A DNA stretch of 64,000 nt from NCBI GenBank assembly GCA_036705565.1, contig JAUBUY010000021.1; one strand, written 5' to 3'. The notes beneath the pieces were generated by a model, which had not been told where the DNA came from, did no database searches, and saw only the letters and a list, made by a program, of their open reading frames with translations. Of the stretch, positions 35,693 to 41,247 are shown piece after piece. Within the stretch, counting starts at the first letter, position 1, and each line of letters opens with the position of its first letter. This stretch comes from Microcoleus sp036705565. Its GTDB lineage: Bacteria; Cyanobacteriota; Cyanobacteriia; Cyanobacteriales; Microcoleaceae. Made by a program: the position numbers and the translations under genes.

Positions 35693-36769
35693 ATGTTAAA
35701 GAACTTGCCTGGAAAAACCCGCAGATTTTGCGGTGCCACTGTTTTGGCAATTGGCTGCGGGCTGGTTGGCTGCAGTGGAGGACAGAACGCAACCAATCCG
35801 GTGTCAGAGAGTCCCGCCGCAACTCAAACTCCAGCCAGTCAGGCCGCCAACTTGCCCAAAGTCGTCGCCACGACTGGCGTTATCTGCAACCTAACTAGAG
35901 AAATCGCTCAAAGTTCGATCGACACCACCTGTCTAATCAAGCCGGGAGACGACCCCCACGCCTATCAAACTAAGCCGGAAGACCGCAAAGCGATTGAAAC
36001 CGCAAATCTGATTTTATACGGCGGCTACAACCACGAACCCAGCATCATTAAGTTAATTGAATCTAGCAGTAATTCCGCACCCAAAATCGCCGTACACGAA
36101 CTCGCAGTTCCCAAACCGCTGATAGGCGAACACGAGCACGAACACGGCGAAGAGAAAGCGGAAAATGAAGCCCATGCAGAAGGCGAAAAAGTCCCTGACC
36201 CTCACGTTTGGCATAACCCTCAAAATGGCATCCGTATGGTAGAAACAATTCGCGACCAATTGATCGAAGTTTCTCCCACCAATGCTCAACTTTATACAAA
36301 AAATGCAGCCGCCTTAACAGATGAGTTGCAAAAAGTAGATACTTGGATCAAAGCTCAAATTGCGACTATTCCAGCCCAAAAACGCAAGTTAGTAACAACT
36401 CACGATGCTCTGAGTTACTATGCCGATGCTTACGGTTTGGAGATGGCTGGAGCTTTACAGGGTGTGACGACAGAGGAACAGCCCACGGCCGCAAGAATTG
36501 CCGAATTGTCCTCAGAAATTAAGAGTACAGGAGTGCCGACTATTTTTGCCGAAACTACAACTAATCCGAAGTTGATGGAGACTGTGGCGAGGGAGGCAAA
36601 TGTCAAAATTTGGGACAAGGAACTTTACAGCGACGAGTTGGGCGGCCCCGGCACCGGTGCTGATACTTATCAGGGAATGCTGAAAACTAATACTTGCACG
36701 ATTATTTCTGGCCTCGGCGGCAATTGTACTTCCTTTGCAGGAGAAACTGCACCAAATCCCAAACCATAG
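35693..36769 (+). CDS. znuA: Zinc ABC transporter substrate-binding lipoprotein
   Basis: 358 residues from ATG 35693, preceded by AAAGGTG. The ATG at 35669 lies inside the Zur box and is unlikely to be used. A lipoprotein signal with lipobox LVGC precedes a cluster A-I (TroA/ZnuA) fold: VVATTGVICNLTREIA, DPHAYQTKPEDRKAIE, a His/Glu-rich loop (about 150-175; EHEHEHGEEK) and DPHVWHNPQN. The His-rich loop marks zinc-binding family members (family knowledge). It delivers metal from the periplasm to ZnuBC. Confidence 0.9.
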   Translation: MLKNLPGKTRRFCGATVLAIGCGLVGCSGGQNATNPVSESPAATQTPASQAANLPKVVATTGVICNLTREIAQSSIDTTCLIKPGDDPHAYQTKPEDRKAIETANLILYGGYNHEPSIIKLIESSSNSAPKIAVHELAVPKPLIGEHEHEHGEEKAENEAHAEGEKVPDPHVWHNPQNGIRMVETIRDQLIEVSPTNAQLYTKNAAALTDELQKVDTWIKAQIATIPAQKRKLVTTHDALSYYADAYGLEMAGALQGVTTEEQPTAARIAELSSEIKSTGVPTIFAETTTNPKLMETVAREANVKIWDKELYSDELGGPGTGADTYQGMLKTNTCTIISGLGGNCTSFAGETAPNPKP

Positions 36770-36882
36770 ACTTTCTAAAGTTCGCCTAGCAAGCACCTTA
36801 CATTTGCTGGATACGCAGCAAAACGCAGCGTTTGCAATCGCAGGGGTTTTCGATTGCAAACGCTGCGTTGGCTGCGATGACT

Positions 36883-37143
36883 TTAAGGTGAATTTTGCTC
36901 CTCGGTACTGGGGGGGTTTTGGCCAATTCCCAATTGCTTCTTAGAGGATTTTAAGTCTTTCCAAAGCATCTTAATATCTTTATAGGCTTTCTCAGCACTA
37001 ATTTTCCCCCCTGTTTCCAGCGAGCAAATATAAGTTATTTTTTGAGCAAACTCCTGCAAATTGGCATTAAACGCCAAGTTTTCTGGCGTGAAATCACCGT
37101 AGTAGCGATTGCGAGGATGTAAAAAATCTTCCCGCTCTTTCAT
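36883..37143 (-). CDS. Small conserved cyanobacterial protein (DUF7219-like)
   Basis: 86 residues. FLHPRNRYYGDFTPENLAFNANLQEFA and ITYICSLETGGKISAEKAYKDIKMLWK form a compact helical domain that I recognise as a small conserved protein of cyanobacteria (DUF7219-like, from memory). No catalytic motif. GGAGG precedes the ATG. The function is unknown, and the position between znuA and smtA need not be meaningful. Confidence 0.7.
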   Translation of the reverse strand: MKEREDFLHPRNRYYGDFTPENLAFNANLQEFAQKITYICSLETGGKISAEKAYKDIKMLWKDLKSSKKQLGIGQNPPSTEEQNSP

Positions 37144-37432
37144 TGCCCCCTCCTAATTTAACTTTTGGTATTCAACTTTTGGTTCGGTCTCTGCTGTTAA
37201 TAGCACTATTTGTACTCTGTATCGCGGCGCCAACTTGCTTCTATTGTATTGCGTAAGTAGCAATTGTGCTTTTTCGCTCTGTATTTAGTCTATTAATGCA
37301 GTCTTAACCTTAAGTTAGCTTTATTTTAACTTTTCTTTAACCTAAAAGCAAAAAAATTGGGAAATGCGCGGTTCGCATCTCCCTTTAGAGATATTTGGCA
37401 GTGGGTGATTAACCTTTTCTGAAGCCGAATAT

Positions 37433-37600
37433 TTATTTGTTGCACTCGCAGCCTGTATGGCCGCAGCCTTGGCCGTTGGGGTGTCCGTCAGCGCAAGCAC
37501 TGGAACAATATGTTTTGCCGTCTTTTTCAATGGCTTCGCTGGGACTGACAACGCACGAACATGAAGGGCAGGCACATTTTGTTTGGGTGGCGGTAGTCAT
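37433..37600 (-). CDS. smtA: Bacterial metallothionein SmtA/BmtA
   Basis: 55 residues from ATG 37600, which has AGGAGA 8 bases upstream. Nine cysteines (9, 11, 14, 16, 32, 36, 46, 51, 53) and His40 and His48 match the SmtA zinc-cluster pattern KCACPSCSC, then YCSSACADGH and CGHTGCEC. It sequesters about four zinc ions (known for SmtA). It is divergent from the SmtB-type regulator and has the SmtB operator in its promoter. Confidence 0.95.
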   Translation of the reverse strand: MTTATQTKCACPSCSCVVSPSEAIEKDGKTYCSSACADGHPNGQGCGHTGCECNK

Positions 37601-37635
37601 TTGAGCTTCTCCTGGTGGGGTTGTTTGTCTATACT

Positions 37636-37661
37636 TATATATGAACACATATTCAGATATA
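37636..37661. promoter_or_regulatory. SmtB operator (12-2-12 inverted repeat)
   Basis: TGAACA-CA-TATTCA at 37642-37655 is the canonical SmtB/ArsR half-site pair, extended to an imperfect 12-2-12 repeat with 10 of 12 matching positions. It lies 36-61 bases before smtA and between the divergent genes, so it probably controls both. Confidence 0.85.
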
Positions 37662-37713
37662 AGTCAAGGGAATGTAAAAGTTTTGTTACAAAAGGTTTGC
37701 CGATCGCACTAAA

Positions 37714-38154
37714 ATGAAAATGAGAATTAAAACTAGCCGGGAAAAGATGTCACCCAACTCTGCTGTTAACGGAGCGATAAGTCAGTCTCACGAACAAAAC
37801 GATACACCAATGTGCGATCCATCGCACTTAGTTGACTGTGTGCGGGCTGGCGACATCCAAACACAGGTTCTCAACACCGCAAAAGCTCAGCGGATGGCTG
37901 AGTTTTTCAGTCTTTTGGGAGATGCGAATCGCCTGCGGCTACTGTCGGTTTTGGCAAAACAAGAACTGTGCGTGTGTGACTTAGCTGTGGCGTTGAGTAT
38001 GAGTGAGTCAGCAGTATCGCACCAGTTGCGGGCTTTGCGGGCGATGCGGTTGGTAAGTTACCGCAAGGTTGGGAGACAAGTTTTTTATAGTTTACTCGAT
38101 CGCCACGTTTTTGAACTTTACCAAGCAGTCGCCGAACACTTAGACGAAACCTAA
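37714..38154 (+). CDS. smtB: ArsR/SmtB family zinc-sensing repressor
   Basis: 146 residues, or 135 from the later ATG at 37747. The N-terminal extension has CDPSHLVDC as in SmtB. The winged helix contains ELCVCDLAVALSMSESAVSHQLRALRAMRLVSYRKVGRQVFYSL. The C-terminal helix DRHVFELYQAVAEHL carries the Asp/His/His/Glu alpha-5 zinc ligands. It represses smtA until zinc binds (established for SmtB). Confidence 0.92.
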   Translation: MKMRIKTSREKMSPNSAVNGAISQSHEQNDTPMCDPSHLVDCVRAGDIQTQVLNTAKAQRMAEFFSLLGDANRLRLLSVLAKQELCVCDLAVALSMSESAVSHQLRALRAMRLVSYRKVGRQVFYSLLDRHVFELYQAVAEHLDET

Positions 38155-38156
38155 TC

Positions 38157-38357
38157 TTATTCTCCTTGGATGGTGTGGCCCGTAGCTACCACAGCTTGTT
38201 TGATTGACTCATCAGAAGCTTGGGCTTCAACAGTAACAGTCTTAGCTGCGACATCCACATTGACAGTAGCTTCGGAGTCAACAGTTTTGATGGCTTTGGT
38301 AATTGTATCACCGCAGCCAGAACAGACGATCGAGGGAACCTTAAGTAGTATTGCCAT
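38157..38357 (-). CDS. HMA-domain metallochaperone (CopZ/Atx1-like)
   Basis: 66 residues from the ATG at 38357 (MAILLKVPSIVC); an upstream ATG at 38369 adds four residues. It has a heavy-metal-associated fold with the metal-binding loop VPSIVCSGCGDTITKAI (CxxC) and a C-terminal VVATGHTIQGE. The loop lacks the usual MxC methionine. It is probably a Cu(I) or Zn chaperone. It is convergent with smtB, with only 2 bases between the ends. Confidence 0.85.
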   Translation of the reverse strand: MAILLKVPSIVCSGCGDTITKAIKTVDSEATVNVDVAAKTVTVEAQASDESIKQAVVATGHTIQGE

Positions 38358-38609
38358 AATAAAAGCCAAATATTGTAGATGACAGTGTTGATTGTGCTTT
38401 TATTTTAATCTAATTTCGCTTTCCCCGCAAAAGTGCGCCAGAATAAATTCTGACCCTACAAAAGCCAAGTCCTGCGGCGCCAACTAATGACTAAGGATAT
38501 CATCTCCGATCGAGCGATTAAAAGGGCGGGTTTTTGAGATTGTTAATTATTGGCAGATATTGTGGGTGAACCCGCCCCTACCGTATTAGGGGTAATCGAC
38601 CGGACATAA

Positions 38610-38690
38610 TATGACTGATGACTGATGACTGATGACTAATGACTGATGACTAATAACTAATGACTAATGACTGATGACTAATGACTTAAT
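38610..38690. repeat. (GACTGATGACTAAT)n short tandem repeat
   Basis: About ten units of TGACTRATGAC/TAATGACTAATGA run up to and into the 3' end of the DAHP synthase gene. The units encode the last five to six codons (SLVISH) and the stop of that gene. Confidence 0.8.
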
Positions 38691-39515
38691 ATCTGGTATG
38701 CACCGGCCAACGGCGGCGGCTACAGGCCGTAAACTCGCAACTAAATCTACCATATCTGGTAAAGAAAGAGCTTGCCGCGCGTCAGAAACCGATTTTTCTG
38801 GTTGCGGGTGACATTCAATAATTAATCCGTCTGCACCGCAAGCAACCGCTGCTTTGGCGAGTGGTGCGACTAATTCTCGCTTGCCGACGGCGTGAGAAGG
38901 GTCTACAATTACTGGCAAATGAGTTAACTGTTTGAGGGCTACGACTGCACCTAAATCTAATACATTCCGGGTGTAATTGTCGAAGCTGCGGATGCCTCTT
39001 TCGCAGAGAACTACATGAGGATTTCCGTGACTGACAATGTATTCGGCGGCCATCACAAATTCTTCGATTGTGGCTGACAAGCCGCGTTTTAACAAAACTG
39101 GTTTTCCGGCTTGACCGATCGCCTTTAGTAACTCGAAGTTTTGCATATTCCGACTGCCTAATTGCAGCATATCAGCATAGGTGACAACTGGCTCAATTTG
39201 GGCGCTCGACATTACCTCTGTCACCACGGGCAAACCGTAACGCCGGCTGACATCGGCTAAAATTTCCAGTCCCTCAATTCCCATCCCTTGGAAAGAATAG
39301 GGAGAAGTGCGGGGTTTGTAGACTCCGCCTCGCAAAGCTTGCACGGAGGCGGCGGATAGTTGGCGGGCAACTGTTTCCATTTGTGCGGAGCTTTCTACGG
39401 TACAGGGGCCACCGATGATTAATAATTCTGTGCCGCCGACTGAGACTGTTTCTGAAAGTTTGACAATTGTTTGGTGTTCGGGATGAGATTTGGTTACGAG
39501 TTTGGCTTCTAACAT
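38664..39515 (-). CDS. aroF: 3-deoxy-7-phosphoheptulonate (DAHP) synthase, short class I-beta form
   Basis: 283 residues from ATG 39515 (MLEAKLVTKS), preceded by GGAAAATATCCTC. It is a TIM barrel with IGGPCTVESS, ALRGGVYKPRTSPYSFQG, QLGSRNMQNFELLK, VLLKRGLSATIEEF, CERGIRSFDN, VDPSHAVGKR and IECHPQPEKSVSDA; all substrate and metal residues are present. It condenses PEP and erythrose-4-phosphate in the first shikimate step. It lacks the N-terminal regulatory domain and any chorismate mutase fusion, so it is probably not feedback-inhibited (inference from length). The leader carries two attenuator-like units. The C-terminus KSLVISH is encoded by a tandem repeat. Confidence 0.92.
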   Translation of the reverse strand: MLEAKLVTKSHPEHQTIVKLSETVSVGGTELLIIGGPCTVESSAQMETVARQLSAASVQALRGGVYKPRTSPYSFQGMGIEGLEILADVSRRYGLPVVTEVMSSAQIEPVVTYADMLQLGSRNMQNFELLKAIGQAGKPVLLKRGLSATIEEFVMAAEYIVSHGNPHVVLCERGIRSFDNYTRNVLDLGAVVALKQLTHLPVIVDPSHAVGKRELVAPLAKAAVACGADGLIIECHPQPEKSVSDARQALSLPDMVDLVASLRPVAAAVGRCIPDIKSLVISH

Positions 39516-39550
39516 GAGGATATTTTCCAGCAAAATTAAGTGGGTGGTTG

Positions 39551-39587
39551 ACAACAAAAAACCCGGAACTTTTAGGAGTTCCGGGTT
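39551..39587 (-). terminator. Intrinsic terminator 2 in the aroF leader (attenuator)
   Basis: On the minus strand AACCCGGAACT-CCTAAA-AGTTCCGGGTT is a perfect 11-bp stem followed by TTTTTG. It lies 36 bases before the aroF start. A competing structure pairs GAGTTCTGGGT at the end of leader ORF 2 (39614-39624) with ACCCGGAACTC (39576-39586): 10 Watson-Crick pairs and one G-U. The two structures are mutually exclusive. Confidence 0.85.
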
Positions 39588-39611
39588 CGTGCGAAAAGAC
39601 AGCGCGACAAT

Positions 39612-39674
39612 TTACCCAGAACTCTTGTTGGGCCAAAAATAAAAGCTGTAGTACCAGTTACTGAATAATGTCAT
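39612..39674 (-). CDS. Aromatic-rich leader peptide 2 of aroF
   Basis: 20 codons encoding MTLFSNWYYSFYFWPNKSSG, with nine aromatic residues, eight of them within eleven (FSNWYYSFYFW: two Trp, three Tyr, three Phe). The stop codon lies inside the antiterminator arm, 25 bases before terminator 2. A ribosome stalled on aromatic codons would leave the arm free; one reaching the stop would cover it. No strong ribosome-binding site is seen, which is common in cyanobacteria. The reading frame is open further upstream, so a longer start cannot be excluded. Confidence 0.75.
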   Translation of the reverse strand: MTLFSNWYYSFYFWPNKSSG

Positions 39675-39718
39675 TGCTGTTTTCGCTTGTACTCGATTGG
39701 TTGTTGGGGAAAGAAGTA

Positions 39719-39752
39719 GAAAAAACAAAACCGCAGGTGTTAATCTGCGGTT
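39719..39752 (-). terminator. Intrinsic terminator 1 in the aroF leader (attenuator)
   Basis: On the minus strand AACCGCAG-ATTAACAC-CTGCGGTT is a perfect 8-bp stem followed by TTGTTTTTTC. The preceding competing hairpin is GTTCGCCCGG (39796-39787) with CCGGGCGAAC (39759-39750), containing an inner AGTGAATT/AATTCACT stem. It shares the AAC that begins the terminator's 5' arm. Confidence 0.8.
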
Positions 39753-39781
39753 CGCCCGGATGTTCACAGTGAATTGCAAAT

Positions 39782-39838
39782 TCACTCCGGGCGAACTTGG
39801 CTGTACCAAAAATAAAAATAGCTGTTGGCTGTGAACAT
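39782..39838 (-). CDS. Aromatic-rich leader peptide 1 of aroF
   Basis: 18 codons encoding MFTANSYFYFWYSQVRPE, with six consecutive aromatic residues (YFYFWY). The last codons and the stop form the 5' arm of the antiterminator hairpin that precedes terminator 1. At base level the core ACAGCtaTTTTTATTTTTGG matches the core of leader 2, so the two units look like a tandem duplication. It starts about 40 bases after the predicted transcription start. Confidence 0.75.
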   Translation of the reverse strand: MFTANSYFYFWYSQVRPE

Positions 39839-39883
39839 AGCTGAAGTGCTGCGATTTTTGGATTAAACACAATACTATTCGAC

Positions 39884-39912
39884 AAGCTAGCACAGGGAGA
39901 CTGGGATGTCAA
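39884..39912 (-). promoter_or_regulatory. Sigma70-type promoter of the aroF leader
   Basis: On the minus strand a consensus TTGACA (39912-39907) and TAGCTT (39889-39884) are separated by 17 bases. Transcription would start near 39877 and run through both leader ORFs and both terminators before reaching aroF at 39515, giving a leader of about 360 bases. Confidence 0.6.
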
Positions 39913-39990
39913 GCATTGTTTGCAAAATGTATGGAAACGGCAATGGCGTTTAACTCGGCGCGGTTGTCGTTTTTTGGCTATGTCTGTTAT

Positions 39991-40097
39991 TATATCGATA
40001 TAGGGACAAAGCGACAAGTCCTTATATCGACAAGCGACCCTATCCGATCGCGCGCCTGTGTGTCAGGCTAGACACATAGACAAATCGATATAGCGAT
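39991..40097. promoter_or_regulatory. Repeated TATCGATA-type sites upstream of the small RHH-like gene
   Basis: A perfect 12-bp palindrome TATATCGATATA (39991-40002) is followed by TTATATCGACA (40022), and by AAATCGATATAGCGATATGG just at the ATG of the gene at 40098. Repeated sites ahead of a small ribbon-helix-helix-like protein suggest autoregulation (inference). Confidence 0.45.
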
Positions 40098-40313
40098 ATG
40101 GAAACTTTGACTACAAGTAAAACTGTGTCCGTAAAAATCTATCTACCTGAAGAGACAAGAGCCAAGTTCAAAGCATCTTGCGCCATGCGTAGCCTCAGCA
40201 TGAATGAGGTTCTGTTGGAGTATATCGAAACTTGGTTACAGGAAAACGAACCCGTTTTAGAGCCAAAGCCCCAGCGCGTCAAGACGATCGCCAAAACTGA
40301 GGAAACACACTGA
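40098..40313 (+). CDS. Small ribbon-helix-helix-like protein
   Basis: 71 residues. VSVKIYLPEETRAKFKASCAMRSLSMNEVLLEYIETWL has a beta strand followed by two helices, as in ParG/Arc/CopG-type regulators. A charged, Pro-rich tail follows. There is no adjacent toxin or parA gene. It is divergent from aroF. Confidence 0.6.
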   Translation: METLTTSKTVSVKIYLPEETRAKFKASCAMRSLSMNEVLLEYIETWLQENEPVLEPKPQRVKTIAKTEETH

Positions 40314-40433
40314 TGACAAGCGAATTTCTTCATGTGGTAGCCGCCACGTGATTTATCTCGCGCAAATCAATCGAAAGCATCTCAAATCTCAAATCCTTGC
40401 GTCCCCCGAATTTATCTCGCGCAAGTCAATCCA

Positions 40434-40461
40434 AAATCCAAAATCTAAAATCTAAAATCGA
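40434..40461. repeat. TCTAAAA heptamer repeat
   Basis: Two to three heptamer units end in AAAATCGAATGACC, preceded by CCCCGAATTTATCTCGCGCAAGTCAA, the same composite found at 8627-8692. It lies between two small genes. Confidence 0.65.
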
Positions 40462-40517
40462 ATGACCGATCGACTATATCGAATAAATGGCATCCTCGAA
40501 CCAACCGCGAGGGACAA

Positions 40518-40733
40518 ATGCTGAGAGATTCAGACAACCCAGAGAAATCTTGGGAGGATTTAGAAGCGGAACTGCTTCCTCACCGTCCTTTTTATGCCCC
40601 CGGCGAGACTGAAATTGAAAAAGACCTTTATGCTAAGCGACGATGTGCTCAGCATAAAATGAAGGCTGAAAAACGCCCCGATATTGCAGGCCGTTCTTAT
40701 TACTACTGCACGGAGACAAATAATGATGACTAA
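40518..40733 (+). CDS. Hypothetical protein
   Basis: 71 residues, charged: PEKSWEDLEAELLPHRPFYAPGETEIEKDLYAKRRCAQHKM. A Cys-His pair (CAQH) and a later Cys (YYYCTE) could bind metal, but no known domain is recognised. It overlaps the next gene's start by about 11 bases (ATG 40723), so the two are probably cotranscribed. Confidence 0.55.
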   Translation: MLRDSDNPEKSWEDLEAELLPHRPFYAPGETEIEKDLYAKRRCAQHKMKAEKRPDIAGRSYYYCTETNNDD

Positions 40734-41130
40734 CTCGAATTACCGACTGCTACCTGCCAGAGATGAGTATGTGCAAGTGTCTATCTATCTCAATCGGGTG
40801 CATTTAGACGGATATACGCCCGATCGCGCGATCGCACAATTGATCGAAATGGGTTATGCTCCTATTTTGCAATATCAGTGGAATCCAAAACGAAATGAGT
40901 TTGATTTATTTGCTCTGATTCACGATCGCCCGATCGCCGATTCACTGATGGATAAACAGGCTTGTGATGCTCTCTGGGCTGCTTTTAACCAATCTTCGCT
41001 TTACGTGATTGGTTGCGAGGCGGCGCAAAATTCTAACTGGCTAGCGGCACGCAGCTTTAATGATCCGCGCCGTCACGCTACGCCGGAGGAAATCGAGCCT
41101 CTGGAAGCAAATGCTACGGCCGCTGCTTAA
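40723..41130 (+). CDS. Hypothetical protein
   Basis: 135 residues from ATG 40723 (or 40726). YVQVSIYLNRVHLDGYTPDRAIAQLIEMGYAPILQYQWNPKRNEFDLFALIH suggests a compact alpha/beta fold. No catalytic motif or known family is recognised. It overlaps the upstream small gene and stops well before the convergent glycosidase gene. Confidence 0.55.
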   Translation: MMTNSNYRLLPARDEYVQVSIYLNRVHLDGYTPDRAIAQLIEMGYAPILQYQWNPKRNEFDLFALIHDRPIADSLMDKQACDALWAAFNQSSLYVIGCEAAQNSNWLAARSFNDPRRHATPEEIEPLEANATAAA

Positions 41131-41247
41131 TATTTTAGTCCTGAGCGCAACTGGCACAAAAAAGGTATGTAGTTGCGTTTAAGCGCTCTTAATATCTATG
41201 AAAGAGCGCTCTCTTGGCAACTATGTGCCTCAAAAATCTTTAACTAC

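Noticed and set aside
37342..37575. 77-residue minus-strand ORF overlapping smtA
   Set aside because: Wrong frame over a clear metallothionein gene with a good ribosome-binding site and operator.
39612..39893. 93-residue minus-strand ORF covering the aroF leader
   Set aside because: Only its last 20 codons (leader 2) make sense. The upstream part crosses terminator 1 and the competing hairpin, and leader 1 is in another frame.
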